From positions 1 through 64,000 of the forward strand of contig NZ_JAGQDE010000008.1 of NCBI RefSeq assembly GCF_018069755.1: a stretch of 64,000 nucleotides of DNA, given 5' to 3'. The notes below the pieces were generated by a model, which did no database searches, had not been told where the DNA came from, and saw only the letters and a list, made by a program, of their open reading frames with translations. How positions within the stretch are numbered: position 1 is the first letter of the stretch; the number at the start of each line of letters is the position of its first letter. A program made the position numbers and the translations under genes. Source of the stretch: Ideonella aquatica (GTDB taxonomy: Bacteria > Pseudomonadota > Gammaproteobacteria > Burkholderiales > Burkholderiaceae_C). Below are positions 36,409-45,048 of this stretch, piece by piece.

Positions 36409-37262
36409 AACGCGCCGATTTCCGATTCCTGGACCGCCAGCGCGTGCGCTGGGCCGAGGTGGACCTGCAGAAGATCGTCTTCAACGGCCATTACCTGATG
36501 TACATGGACACCGCGGTGGCGGGCTACTGGCGCGCGCTGGCGCTGCCCTACCACGCCACGATGGAGGCCCTGGGCGGCGACCTGTTTGTGCGCAAGGCGG
36601 CGCTGGAGTACCACGCCTCAGCCGAGTACGACGACGCGATCGAGACGGGCATCCGCTGCGACCACATCGGCAACTCGTCGATGCGCTGGGTCAGCGGCGT
36701 GTTCCGCGGTGAGGAACTGCTGGTCAGCGGCGAGCTGGTCTATGTCTTCGCCGACCCGGTGGCGAAGAAGTCGCTGCCGGTGCCCCCCGATCTGCGCCGT
36801 GTGCTGCAGGGCTTCGAGGCCGGTGAGCCGATGGTCGAGGTGCGCGTGGGCAGCTGGGACGAACTGGGCCGCGAGGCCGGCGCGATCCGCCAGCAGGTCT
36901 TTGTGCAGGAGCAGCGCATTCCGGCCGACATGGAGTGGGATGCCGCCGACGCCATCTGTGTGCATGCGGTGGCCTTCAACCGCTTTGGTCTGCCGCTGGC
37001 CACCGGTCGGCTGCTGGAGCATGTGCCCGGCGTGGCCAAGATCGGCCGCATGGCCGTGCAGCGCGCCATGCGGGGCAGCCAGATCGGCCGCCATGTGCTG
37101 GACGCGCTGATGGCCGCGGCGCGTCAGCGCGGCGAGCGCGAGGTGCTGCTGCACGCGCAGACCAGTGCCGCAGGCTTCTACCGCCGTGCCGGCTTCACGC
37201 CCCGCGGGCCGGAGTTCGAGGAGGCGGGCATCGCCCACATCGAGATGGTCTGCGCGCTGTAG
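36405..37262 (+). CDS. Fusion of a YbgC-type thioesterase and a GNAT acetyltransferase
   Basis: A 285-residue protein with two domains. Residues 1-135 form a hot-dog acyl-CoA thioesterase of the YbgC/FadM type, with the active-site region WAEVDLQKIVFNGHY. Residues 145-285 form an ElaA-like GNAT N-acetyltransferase with VFVQEQRIPADMEWD and the acetyl-CoA loop RGSQIG. The two are in one uninterrupted frame, so this is a real fusion. It is translationally coupled (ATGA) to the esterase upstream. A 7-base hairpin follows the stop (37261-37277). Substrates are unknown. Confidence 0.85.
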   Translation: MKRADFRFLDRQRVRWAEVDLQKIVFNGHYLMYMDTAVAGYWRALALPYHATMEALGGDLFVRKAALEYHASAEYDDAIETGIRCDHIGNSSMRWVSGVFRGEELLVSGELVYVFADPVAKKSLPVPPDLRRVLQGFEAGEPMVEVRVGSWDELGREAGAIRQQVFVQEQRIPADMEWDAADAICVHAVAFNRFGLPLATGRLLEHVPGVAKIGRMAVQRAMRGSQIGRHVLDALMAAARQRGEREVLLHAQTSAAGFYRRAGFTPRGPEFEEAGIAHIEMVCAL

Positions 37263-37281
37263 CGGCCCCAGGCCGCTGGGC

Positions 37282-38232
37282 TCAGAGCTTGTCGGCGGGC
37301 CGCAGCAGGCTGCGCACGCGGCGCTTGCGCGGCAGCTCGGCGTCGGGCCGGTGCTCGGCCAGCTGGCCTTCGGCCACGGGGGTGACCTGGACTGAACGCT
37401 CGGGCTCGGTATCGGTGTCCAGGCGGTACTTGGGCGGCCAGTCGTGCAGCGTGGAGCGGCGCAGCAGCGCCACGCCCGGACCGGCGGTGAAGGTGCGCTC
37501 GAAAACGTGCGTGACCAGGTGCTTGGGCTGGCGCTCGGTGATCACCAGCGTGGAGCAACGCGTGCCGTAGCGGCCATCGGGCGAGCGGATGAAGGCACTC
37601 GACAGCCAGCGTTCGCGCTCGGTGCCGATGCCGGTGTCGGGCAGTTCGTCGTCCGGCGCCACCTGGCGGTCGGCCAGCGCCGCCATCAGTCGGCTGGCCA
37701 GGTCGTCGACCGAGGCGGCCACGTCGATCGCGTCGTGCAGGCGCTCCTTCAGCAACCGCACCTTGGGCCAGGGCTCGTCCAGCAGACCGTTGCTGACGCC
37801 AGCGATGCCGCGCTCCAGCCGGCGCGGGCAGGCCTGCTCGCTGCTGGCCCAAAAGCTCAGGCCTTCGCGGAAGTCGGCGGCCAGCAGGTTGAAGGGCTGG
37901 TGGCCCGACAGCGCCACCGATGGCCAGAACTGCTCGGGCCGCTGGTCGCCCCTCAGCCAGCGCAGCACGATGCCGCCACGCGAGGGCGCCTGCGGATCGG
38001 GCAGCACCGGCTTGCGCACATTGGTGACCACGGCCAGGCGACCTTCGGCGGTCAGGCCCAGCCAGGTGCCGCCGGCCGACAGGTCGCGCCCGCTCAGCAC
38101 CGCCGGGCCGCCGCCCGCGGGCGTCCACCAGGCCAGACGCGCGGCGGGGCGCTCGAAGAACTCGTCGCGGTTGGCTGCCAGCACCAAGGGGAAGCGCCGG
38201 TGCGCGTCCAGCGCCAGCGCGACTAGGCACAT
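37282..38232 (-). CDS. NRDE (TANGO2-like) family protein
   Basis: A 316-residue protein of the NRDE family. The N-terminal MCLVAL puts a Cys at position 2, as in Ntn-hydrolase-like members, and the hallmark ANRDEFFERP lies near residue 20. GGTWLGL and VTNVR follow. The biochemical role of bacterial members is not established. It overlaps the DUF4936 gene end by 10 bases and is convergent with the thioesterase-GNAT gene, 19 bases away. Confidence 0.88.
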   Translation of the reverse strand: MCLVALALDAHRRFPLVLAANRDEFFERPAARLAWWTPAGGGPAVLSGRDLSAGGTWLGLTAEGRLAVVTNVRKPVLPDPQAPSRGGIVLRWLRGDQRPEQFWPSVALSGHQPFNLLAADFREGLSFWASSEQACPRRLERGIAGVSNGLLDEPWPKVRLLKERLHDAIDVAASVDDLASRLMAALADRQVAPDDELPDTGIGTERERWLSSAFIRSPDGRYGTRCSTLVITERQPKHLVTHVFERTFTAGPGVALLRRSTLHDWPPKYRLDTDTEPERSVQVTPVAEGQLAEHRPDAELPRKRRVRSLLRPADKL

Positions 38233-38561
38233 GGCTCGAAGACCTCCAGGTGGCGGCGCCCGGCCAGCGCTGCGCCCAGGCGCTCGTGGGCCAGCCGGGA
38301 CAACAGGACTTGCAGCGCCTGTTGGCCTGGGGCATCCAGCGTCGGGGGCAGGTGGTAGATCTCCATCAGCGTCAGTTCACCGGTCGCGGCGTCGGGTTGC
38401 GGGCGCTGCATCAGCTGTCCACGCAGGCCGGGACAGGCCGTGCAGGCCTCGGCGATCAGGCCGCGGGCTTGCACAATCACCTTCAGGCCCTGGGGCGAAT
38501 CAACCCGATAGTAGATGAACCAGGCGGTGCCGGGCACCGGGCCAGCCCGCTCAGGCGGCAT
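38223..38561 (-). CDS. DUF4936 family small protein
   Basis: A 112-residue cytoplasmic protein resembling DUF4936. Its core is WFIYYRVDSP followed by an ACPGLRGQLMQRP segment and a C-terminal half predicted to be ferredoxin-like, similar to stress-responsive dimeric alpha/beta-barrel proteins. ATG 38561 overlaps the end of ygfZ by 11 bases; GTG 38537 is a possible later start. Function unknown; the close packing with ygfZ and the NRDE gene suggests one transcript. Confidence 0.75.
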   Translation of the reverse strand: MPPERAGPVPGTAWFIYYRVDSPQGLKVIVQARGLIAEACTACPGLRGQLMQRPQPDAATGELTLMEIYHLPPTLDAPGQQALQVLLSRLAHERLGAALAGRRHLEVFEPCA

Positions 38562-39477
38562 CCGCAGGCAGCGGATAGGGCAGGGGGCGGGCCGCCAGTG
38601 TCGGGCCGTCCGGCGCACCGTGGTGCAGCGGCGTGGCCAGCGCGTCGAGCTTGGTCTCGACCAACGCGTCCCAGCCGCCGCCGGGCGCCGGCGCGGCCAG
38701 CACCACCATGCCGGCGGGCTGACCGGGGTCGGCGGCGGAGAAGACCTCCTGGCCGGCGGCCATCGGCGCGTCACCGTGCCACAGCAGTGCGCGGCGCTTG
38801 AGGGTGCCGCGGTACTGGCTGCGCGCCACCACCTCCTGGCCTGGATAGCAGCCCTTCTTGAAGCTCACGCCGCCCACCAGCTCCAGGTTCACCATTTGCG
38901 GCACGAAGGCTTCGGTGGTGGCGGCGCTGACGCGCGGCACGCCACTGCAGACCTCCAGCCAGGACCACAGGCCCGCACTCAAGGCAGGCCCGGTCGGGAC
39001 CTGGTCGCTGGGCAGACAGGCCAGCCAGCGCGGCTGGCCCTGACTGTCGGGCAGACGCACCGCCAGACCGCCGGCTGCGACCGCGGCGTGCATCGGCGCG
39101 GCCGGCGCACCCACCAGTTGCGCCCCCGAGGTGCCCACCAGGCCCCAGACCTGCAGCGGCGGCTCGGTCAGCTGGCACTTGGCGCGCAGCACGAACATGC
39201 GCAGGCGCTTGAGCACCTGCGGCTGCAGGTCGGCGCTGCAGGACAGCAGATAGCCGCCGCCAGGCTGACGCACCACCAGGAAGGTCGCGATCAGCCGCCC
39301 CTTGGCGGTGCAGTAGCCGGCCCAGCGGGCCTCTCCGGGCTGCATGCCCAGCACGTCGTTGCTCAGCTGTCCCTGCAGGAAGCTGCCGGCATCGTCGCCG
39401 CTGGCGTGGATCAGGGCCCAGTCCTCCAGGCGCTGCACGCCGTCGAGGGGGGCGGTCAGGGGCAGGGTTGCGTTCAT
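38551..39477 (-). CDS. ygfZ: Folate-binding Fe-S cluster repair protein YgfZ
   Basis: A 308-residue protein of the YgfZ/IBA57 group, which uses tetrahydrofolate in the upkeep of certain iron-sulfur enzymes. The diagnostic motif KGCYPGQEVVAR is present near residue 220, and the N-terminal GCV_T-like part contains FLQGQLSNDV. ATG 39477 is chosen because upstream sequence belongs to the divergent mltG promoter region. The mltG start is 68 bases away on the other strand. Confidence 0.92.
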   Translation of the reverse strand: MNATLPLTAPLDGVQRLEDWALIHASGDDAGSFLQGQLSNDVLGMQPGEARWAGYCTAKGRLIATFLVVRQPGGGYLLSCSADLQPQVLKRLRMFVLRAKCQLTEPPLQVWGLVGTSGAQLVGAPAAPMHAAVAAGGLAVRLPDSQGQPRWLACLPSDQVPTGPALSAGLWSWLEVCSGVPRVSAATTEAFVPQMVNLELVGGVSFKKGCYPGQEVVARSQYRGTLKRRALLWHGDAPMAAGQEVFSAADPGQPAGMVVLAAPAPGGGWDALVETKLDALATPLHHGAPDGPTLAARPLPYPLPADAA

Positions 39478-39544
39478 GCCGGCGATTATCATCGCCACCC
39501 GCAATGGCCCGGTGGCGGGCTTGGAATTTGAGGCCCGGCGCCCG

Positions 39545-40543
39545 ATGAGATGGATCCTGAAGCTGCTGGCGCTGCTGGCACTGGCCGCGCTGCTGATGGG
39601 CGGCGCCGTGGCCTGGTGGCTGCACCAGCCCCTGGTGCTGCGGCAGGCCGCGGTGGAGGTGTCGATCGAGCCCGGCACCTCGCCGCGCGAGGTCGCCCAG
39701 GCCTGGGTGGCCGCTGGCGTGGACACCAGCGCCCAGGCCTTGTACTGGTGGTTCCGCGCCTCGGGCGATGCGCGCCGCATCCGCGCCGGCAGCTATGCGC
39801 TGGAGCAGGCCACCACGCCACGCGATCTGCTGGACATGATGGTGCGCGGCGACCAGACGATGCAGACCGTGCGCCTGATCGAGGGCTGGAACTGGCGCCA
39901 GGTGCGCCAGGCGCTGGCCGCCGCCGAGCACCTGCGGCCAGAGACCGCCGGCATGAGCGACGCCCAGGTGGCCGCCGCCTTGGGGCTGGCAGCCGATTCG
40001 CCCGAGGGCCGGCTGTTCCCCGACACCTATGTCTACAGCCGCGGCGTCAGCGACTTGACCGTGCTGCGCCGCGCCCGCGAGGCGATGCAGCGCCGGCTGG
40101 ACAGCGCCTGGTCCGAGCGCATGCCCGAGCTGCCACTGAGCAGCCCCGACGAACTGCTGGTGCTGGCCTCGGTGGTCGAGAAGGAGACCGGGCGCGAGGC
40201 CGACCGGCCGCTGGTGGCCGCCGTGTTCGTCAATCGCCTGCGCATCGGCATGCCGCTGCAGTCCGACCCCACCGTGATCTACGGCCTGGGCGAACGTTTT
40301 GACGGCAACCTGCGCAAGATCGACCTGCAAACCGACACGCCCTACAACAGCTACACCCGCCGCGGCCTGCCGCCCACGCCGATTGCCATGCCCGGCCTGG
40401 CCTCCTTGCGTGCGGTGGCGCGGCCGGCCGCCAGCCGGGCGCTGTACTTCGTGGCGCGCGGTGATGGCAGCAGCGTCTTCAGCGATTCATTGACCGACCA
40501 TAATCGCGCGGTGAACGCGTTCCAACGACGGCGCAGCCCATGA
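39545..40543 (+). CDS. mltG: Endolytic murein transglycosylase MltG
   Basis: A 332-residue inner-membrane protein that cuts nascent glycan strands in peptidoglycan. It has one N-terminal transmembrane helix (about residues 5-25), then a LysM-like part and the YceG catalytic domain. The catalytic Glu lies in ASVVEKETG (about residue 218), followed by [10 protein letters not shown] and [16 protein letters not shown] (shown in part as [11 protein letters not shown]). ATG 39545 gives MRWILKLL at the membrane anchor. It overlaps tmk by ATGA (40540-40543). Confidence 0.94.
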   Translation: MRWILKLLALLALAALLMGGAVAWWLHQPLVLRQAAVEVSIEPGTSPREVAQAWVAAGVDTSAQALYWWFRASGDARRIRAGSYALEQATTPRDLLDMMVRGDQTMQTVRLIEGWNWRQVRQALAAAEHLRPETAGMSDAQVAAALGLAADSPEGRLFPDTYVYSRGVSDLTVLRRAREAMQRRLDSAWSERMPELPLSSPDELLVLASVVEKETGREADRPLVAAVFVNRLRIGMPLQSDPTVIYGLGERFDGNLRKIDLQTDTPYNSYTRRGLPPTPIAMPGLASLRAVARPAASRALYFVARGDGSSVFSDSLTDHNRAVNAFQRRRSP

Positions 40544-41154
40544 GCGGTGGTGCCCGATTCATCAGCTTCGAAGGCATCGATGGCGCCGGCAAGTCCTCGC
40601 ACATCGAGGCCGCCGCCGCCTGGCTGCGCGAGCGCGGACACCGTGTGCGCCTGACGCGCGAGCCGGGCGGCACGCCCTTGGCCGAAGCGCTGCGCGAGCT
40701 GTTTCTGCACCGCGCCATGGATGGGCTGACCGAGGCGCTGCTGGTCTTCGCCGCCCGGCGCGACCACCTGCAGACCGTGATCCTGCCGGCGCTGGCAGAT
40801 GGCCAGACCGTGCTGTGCGACCGCTTCACCGACGCCACCTTCGCCTACCAGGGCGCTGGCCGCGGCTTCGACCTGGCGCAGCTGGGCCAGCTGGAAGCCT
40901 GGGTTCAGCAGGGCAGGGGACCGGACCTGACGCTGTGGTTCGATGTGGCGCCCGAGGTGGCCGCCCAACGCCGCGCCGCGGCCCGTGAGGCCGACCGCCT
41001 GGAGCGCGAGGACATCGACTTCTTCGCCCGCGTGCGCCAGGGCTACGCCGACCGTGCCGCTGCCGCGCCATCGCGCCTGGTGCGGTTGGATGCCAGCCAC
41101 CCGCTGGAGACCGTGCGCCAGGCGGTGCTGGATTGCCTGGCTCAGCGCTGCTGA
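40540..41154 (+). CDS. tmk: Thymidylate kinase
   Basis: Phosphorylates dTMP to dTDP for DNA synthesis. The 204-residue protein has the P-loop [11 protein letters not shown] (about residues 7-17), the TREPGGTP segment and the [12 protein letters not shown] motif that binds the nucleotides. Its start overlaps the mltG stop, and holB begins one base after its stop, an operon order common in Proteobacteria. Confidence 0.96.
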   Translation: MSGGARFISFEGIDGAGKSSHIEAAAAWLRERGHRVRLTREPGGTPLAEALRELFLHRAMDGLTEALLVFAARRDHLQTVILPALADGQTVLCDRFTDATFAYQGAGRGFDLAQLGQLEAWVQQGRGPDLTLWFDVAPEVAAQRRAAAREADRLEREDIDFFARVRQGYADRAAAAPSRLVRLDASHPLETVRQAVLDCLAQRC

Positions 41155-41155
41155 C

Positions 41156-42199
41156 ATGACACTGGAACCACTGACCCTGCCCTGGCTGGACCAGCCGCTG
41201 GCCCAGTTGCTGGCCCAGCAGCGCGGCCACGCGCTGATCCTGCAAGGGCGCTTTGGCGACGGCCTGCTGGCCCTGGGCTGGCGTCTGGCGCGCGCCTGGC
41301 TGTGCGAATCCGGCGGCCCGCGGCCCTGCGGCCAGTGTGGCAGCTGCCACCTGGCTGATCAGCAGGCCCACCCCGACCTGCGGCCGGTGCTGCCCGAAAC
41401 CTGGCAACTGGCGTTGGGCCTGACCGCGGGCGACGAAGGCGATGCCGACGCCAAGTCCAGCAAACGCAAGCCCAGCAAGGACATCCGCGTCGAGCAGGTG
41501 CGCCAGGCGATCGACTGGAGCCACACCACCAGTGGCCGCGGCCGCGGCAAGGTGCTGCTGTTGTCGCCGGCCGATGCGATGAACGAGGTCTCGGCCAACG
41601 CGCTGCTCAAGACGCTGGAAGAGCCGGCCACGGGCTTGCGCCTGCTGCTGTGCACCGAGGACGCCGGCCAGTTGCTGCCCACGATCCGCAGCCGCTGCCA
41701 AAGCTGGCGCCTGCCCAGCCCCGACGATGCCCAGGTCCAGACCTGGCTGGTGCAGCAGGGACTGAACGACACTGAGGAACTGCTGCGCGCCTGCCAGGGC
41801 CAGGCCCTGAGCGCCTGGCAGGCCGCCCAGCAGGGCTGGCGGGCCGAGGCCTGGCGAGACCTGCCTCGCCAGGTGGCCCGGGGCGATGCCCAGGGCCTGA
41901 GTGCGCTGGCGCCACCCGATGCGCTGCGTCAGCTGCAGCAGCTGTGCCACGATGCCATGGCCGTGGCGGTGGGCGGCGAGCCGCGCTACTTCGACCGCCG
42001 CATGCTGCCTGCCACGCTGCGGCTGGAGGCCCTGGTGCCCTGGTCGCGCGCACTGGCGCAGGCGGTGCGCCAGCAGGATCACCCCTGGAACGCCGGCCTG
42101 CTGATCGAATCGCTGGTCCTGCAGGGCCAGACCGCCCTGTCGTTCGGGGTGCCTGCAGGGCGTGCGCCCACCCCCCGCCCGGCTACACTGCGTCCATGA
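41156..42199 (+). CDS. holB: DNA polymerase III delta' subunit
   Basis: Clamp-loader subunit of the replicative DNA polymerase. The 347-residue protein has an AAA+ fold without a functional P-loop (FGDGLLALGW instead of GxxGxGKT), as usual for delta'. It carries a zinc-binding Cys cluster (CGQCGSC), the NALLKTLEEP segment and the SRC arginine-finger motif. ATG 41156 follows the tmk stop by one base; an earlier frame start lies inside tmk and is rejected. It ends in an ATGA overlap with the PilZ gene. Confidence 0.92.
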   Translation: MTLEPLTLPWLDQPLAQLLAQQRGHALILQGRFGDGLLALGWRLARAWLCESGGPRPCGQCGSCHLADQQAHPDLRPVLPETWQLALGLTAGDEGDADAKSSKRKPSKDIRVEQVRQAIDWSHTTSGRGRGKVLLLSPADAMNEVSANALLKTLEEPATGLRLLLCTEDAGQLLPTIRSRCQSWRLPSPDDAQVQTWLVQQGLNDTEELLRACQGQALSAWQAAQQGWRAEAWRDLPRQVARGDAQGLSALAPPDALRQLQQLCHDAMAVAVGGEPRYFDRRMLPATLRLEALVPWSRALAQAVRQQDHPWNAGLLIESLVLQGQTALSFGVPAGRAPTPRPATLRP

Positions 42200-42573
42200 G
42201 CGAGACCGAACCGCGCGCCGCGGCCCCGACCGGCACGCGCCCCAGCGTGATCCAGCTCGTCTTTCGCGAGAAAGGCGCGCTGTATGCCGCCTACATCCCG
42301 CTGTTCAGCGAAGGTGGGCTGTTCGTGCCCTCCACGCGCGAGTACCAGCTGGGCGACGACATCTACCTGCTGCTGTCGCTGCCAGGCGACCCGCAGCGCT
42401 ACCCGGTGGCGGGCAAAGTGGGCTGGATCACGCCGGCCAACACGCCGGGCGGTCGCACCCAGGGCGTGGGCGTGCGCTTTCCGTCGGACGAGAAAACCCG
42501 GCTGCTGAAGCTGAAGATCGAGGAGCTGCTGGGCACCTCGATCTCATCGTCCAAGCCGACCCAGACCATCTGA
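42196..42573 (+). CDS. pilZ: PilZ domain protein (type IV pilus PilZ-like)
   Basis: A 125-residue protein with a PilZ fold resembling the founding PilZ of Pseudomonas, needed for type IV pilus assembly. It contains LFVPSTREYQLGDDIYLLL and GVGVRFP near the C-terminal end, but I do not see the RxxxR/DxSxxG c-di-GMP motifs clearly, as is usual for this subgroup. It is embedded between holB (4-base overlap) and tatD (37 bases), a conserved but functionally odd setting. Confidence 0.88.
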   Translation: MSETEPRAAAPTGTRPSVIQLVFREKGALYAAYIPLFSEGGLFVPSTREYQLGDDIYLLLSLPGDPQRYPVAGKVGWITPANTPGGRTQGVGVRFPSDEKTRLLKLKIEELLGTSISSSKPTQTI

Positions 42574-42610
42574 GACGCGGCCGCTGCGGCGTGCCGCCCA
42601 TCTGCCGCCC

Positions 42611-43408
42611 ATGTTTGTTGATTCCCATTGCCACCTGAGCTTTCCGGGCCTGCGCGAGCGCCTGCCTGAGGTGCTGCGCGACATGCAGGCCGCCCAGGTG
42701 CGCGCGGCGCTGGTCATCTGTACCACGGTGGAAGAGTTCCCCGAGGTCAGCGCCATTGCCCACACCGCACCCTACCTATGGGCCAGCGTGGGCGTTCACC
42801 CTGACAACGAGGGCGTGCATGAGCCCAGCGTCGATGAGCTGCTGCAGCTGGCGCACGGCGACGCGCGCGTGGTGGCGATTGGCGAAACCGGTCTGGACTA
42901 CTACCGCCTGGGCGGCCGCAGCATCGCCGACATGGCCTGGCAGCGCGAGCGCTTCCGGGTACACATCCGTGCCGCGCTGGCGGCGGATCTGCCGCTGATC
43001 ATCCACACCCGCAGCGCCTCGGACGACACGCTGGCCATCCTGCGCGAGGAAGGGCAGGGACGGGTGAGGGGGGTGTTCCACTGCTTCACCGAAACAGTGT
43101 CGGTGGCCCGCGCAGCGCTGGACCTGGGCTTTCATGTGTCGCTGTCCGGCATCGTGACCTTCCGCAATGCCGGTGAGCTGCGCGAGGTGGCGCGGATGCT
43201 GCCACTGGAGCGCCTGCTGATCGAGACCGACAGCCCCTACCTGGCGCCGGTACCCTACCGCGGCAAGACCAACACGCCGGCCTATGTGCCTCATGTGGCC
43301 GCCGAGATCGCCCGCGAACGTGGTGCCGAGCTGGCCCAGATCGCCGAGGCCAGCACCCGCAATTTCGAGCGTCTTTTTGGCGTTCAGATCCCCCAGGAGC
43401 ACGCATGA
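42611..43408 (+). CDS. tatD: TatD family metal-dependent hydrolase
   Basis: A 265-residue TIM-barrel metallohydrolase of the TatD/YcfH DNase family. Metal ligands appear in DSHCHL (residues 4-9), GETGLDY, IIHTR, FHCF and ETDSPYL in the expected order. It is the YcfH-type copy usually found after holB. It overlaps the ankyrin gene by ATGA (43405-43408). Confidence 0.93.
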   Translation: MFVDSHCHLSFPGLRERLPEVLRDMQAAQVRAALVICTTVEEFPEVSAIAHTAPYLWASVGVHPDNEGVHEPSVDELLQLAHGDARVVAIGETGLDYYRLGGRSIADMAWQRERFRVHIRAALAADLPLIIHTRSASDDTLAILREEGQGRVRGVFHCFTETVSVARAALDLGFHVSLSGIVTFRNAGELREVARMLPLERLLIETDSPYLAPVPYRGKTNTPAYVPHVAAEIARERGAELAQIAEASTRNFERLFGVQIPQEHA

Positions 43409-44070
43409 TCGTCTGGCGACGCGCTGGTCTTGTCCTGGCTCTGGCCGGGTTGCTGCTGGGGGCCCCGGGGGTGCGGGCTGACCTCTATGTCGATTTCTTC
43501 CGGGCGGTCAATGTCGACAACGTCAGCGGCGTGCGCTCGGCGCTGGAGCGCGGTCTCGACCCGAATGTGCTGGATGAGCGGGGGCAGTGCGCGCTGTACC
43601 TGGCCGTGCGCGAGGACAACCCGCAGGTCTTTGAGCTGCTGCTGACCTGGCCTGGCATCCGCCTGGACCAGCGCAATGCCGTGGGCGAGACACCGCTGAT
43701 GATGGCAGCGCTCAAGGGGCAGATCGAGCGTATGCAGCGCCTGATGGACCGCGGTGCGGCCATCCACCAGGAAGCCTGGTCGCCGATTCATTACGCTGCC
43801 ACCGGACCCAGCGTGGCCGCAGTGAAGCTGCTGCTGGACAAGGGCGCTCCGGTGGACGCACGCTCGGCCAATGGCAGCACGCCGCTGATGATGGCTGCGC
43901 GCTATGGCGACGAGCGTTCAGTGAAGCTGTTGGTGGAGCGCGGCGCCGATCTGGCCGCCCGCAACAACCTGGGTCTCGATGCAGTGGCCTTTGCCCAGGG
44001 CGCCGACCGCGACTGGATGGTCGAGACGCTGGAGCGCCTGCGGCGCCAGCGCGCGGGCGCCGCCCGCTGA
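43405..44070 (+). CDS. Secreted ankyrin-repeat protein
   Basis: A 221-residue protein with a Sec signal peptide (about residues 1-26, ending VRAD) and about four to five ankyrin repeats from residue 35 to 205, seen as GETPLMMAALKG and GSTPLMMAARYG together with LLLDKGAPVDAR and LLVERGADLAAR. It is likely a periplasmic interaction protein; partners are unknown. It is translationally coupled to tatD and ends this cluster. Confidence 0.87.
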   Translation: MIVWRRAGLVLALAGLLLGAPGVRADLYVDFFRAVNVDNVSGVRSALERGLDPNVLDERGQCALYLAVREDNPQVFELLLTWPGIRLDQRNAVGETPLMMAALKGQIERMQRLMDRGAAIHQEAWSPIHYAATGPSVAAVKLLLDKGAPVDARSANGSTPLMMAARYGDERSVKLLVERGADLAARNNLGLDAVAFAQGADRDWMVETLERLRRQRAGAAR

Positions 44071-44112
44071 ACGACTCGGACCAGGCCGCCGGTCGCGTCT
44101 TTCGGACACGCT

Positions 44113-44131
44113 TGTCAGGCAAACGCTGACA
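44113..44131. promoter_or_regulatory. Candidate operator dyad before the 75-residue gene
   Basis: A perfect inverted repeat, TGTCAG-N7-CTGACA, lies about 100 bases upstream of the small gene at 44230. A separate 14-base palindrome, GTCGGCGCGCCGAC, follows at 44140-44153. Together they mark the 159-base gap as regulatory. Confidence 0.35.
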
Positions 44132-44229
44132 CAGGCTTTGTCGGCGCGCCGACTACTGTCGGCAGAGGGTCCTCTCTACAGTCTGGGTCATCGGCTCCGG
44201 ACCCACGGAGCCCCCGCCAGGAGAGTCCC

Positions 44230-44457
44230 ATGCGTTCCACCCAGACCCGCAGCAACCCGTTCACGATGATGACGAACCCCGAGGCCATCATCCAGGCCGT
44301 CGAGCGCTCCGAGCGCCTGAACCGCCTGCAGCGCCGCGTGTGCCGCCCGCTGGACAAGCCGCTGATCCCGAAGATCGTGATCGACGACCAGGCCGCCTTC
44401 GACCGCTCGGTGGAGCTCGACGATGCGGACCTCGGCGACGCCGACGATCTGAGCTGA
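44230..44457 (+). CDS. Small protein of unknown function (75 residues)
   Basis: I do not recognise this protein. It is highly charged: a basic middle (RLNRLQRRVCRPLDKPLIP) and a very acidic C-terminus (VELDDADLGDADDLS), with no membrane segment. ATG 44230 has a good ribosome site (AGGAGAG, 7 bases upstream). It lies in a 530-base stretch with operator-like repeats and no operon partner. Codon use is like the neighbours, which supports a real gene. Confidence 0.6.
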   Translation: MRSTQTRSNPFTMMTNPEAIIQAVERSERLNRLQRRVCRPLDKPLIPKIVIDDQAAFDRSVELDDADLGDADDLS

Positions 44458-44482
44458 CCGCCGCCGGGCCGGCCAGCGCCCG

Positions 44483-44510
44483 TTGTCTAAAGCGTGACAA
44501 TGTATATTAT
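44483..44510 (+). promoter_or_regulatory. Candidate sigma-70 promoter
   Basis: TTGTCT (44483-44488) and TATTAT (44505-44510) are separated by 16 bases in an unusually AT-rich stretch. They lie about 93 bases before the ATG of the 114-residue gene. GGAGGGG at 44521-44527 is too far from that ATG to be its ribosome site. Confidence 0.4.
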
Positions 44511-44602
44511 GTAAACTCCTGGAGGGGCCGTTCGTGCCGATCTAGGGGGAGCCGCAAGCTAGGGGCTTCTCGTCCCACCGGCGACCGGCGCAGCATCGCC
44601 GC

Positions 44603-44947
44603 ATGGCGGTGCCCATCTCATCCATCATCCGCGGCCCAGCGCCGACCGACCCCGGCCCTGACGGGCCGAGCGGACAACGCCGCGCACTGGAGATCAGCGA
44701 CCTGCGGCTGTCGTTCGGCGCGGTGCGCTGGATCCAGTCCTTCGACATCAATGACCGCCCGATCGAGTTGGCGCTGCGCTTTCCGCGCCTGGCCAATCTG
44801 CTGAGCAGCGTGTGGTCGGACTCCGCTGCCGCGGGCGCCGCGCTGGACGAGTTGCTGTGCGATCGCCGAGGCGGCCGGCGCGGCTTTCCCGACGCCGTGC
44901 GCCAGGAGTTGCAGGACCTGCGCACCATGCTCAGCCGTGCGGGCTGA
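44603..44947 (+). CDS. Protein of unknown function (114 residues)
   Basis: I do not recognise this protein. It starts with a Pro/Gly-rich stretch (residues 10-25), followed by a compact region beginning ALEISDLRLSFGAVRW and a C-terminal helical part rich in Arg and Leu. There is no signal peptide or membrane segment. ATG 44603 has no strong ribosome site, so the start is uncertain. It is preceded by a candidate promoter and followed by the terminator of the opposite-strand tRNA-Ser. Confidence 0.5.
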   Translation: MAVPISSIIRGPAPTDPGPDGPSGQRRALEISDLRLSFGAVRWIQSFDINDRPIELALRFPRLANLLSSVWSDSAAAGAALDELLCDRRGGRRGFPDAVRQELQDLRTMLSRAG

Positions 44948-45003
44948 GCACAGCGGGCATCACGCGGGTCCACAGCGCCCGGCGCGAGCCCCAAGCACCC
45001 AGG

Positions 45004-45034
45004 AAAAAGACCCCGCATGATCACTCATGCGGGG
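45004..45034 (-). terminator. Intrinsic terminator of tRNA-Ser
   Basis: A perfect 10-base stem (45011-45020 with 45025-45034, 4-base loop) is followed on the minus strand by TCTTTTT (45004-45010). It lies 14 bases past the 3' end of the tRNA gene. Confidence 0.85.
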
Positions 45035-45048
45035 CCTTTGCCGTTGGT

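Noticed and set aside
37261-37277. 7-base hairpin after the thioesterase-GNAT gene as a terminator
   Set aside because: There is no T-run and the stem is short; convergent genes alone do not make it a terminator.
44140-44153. 14-base palindrome GTCGGCGCGCCGAC as a separate operator
   Set aside because: Short GC palindromes arise by chance in DNA of this composition; mentioned only with the TGTCAG dyad nearby.
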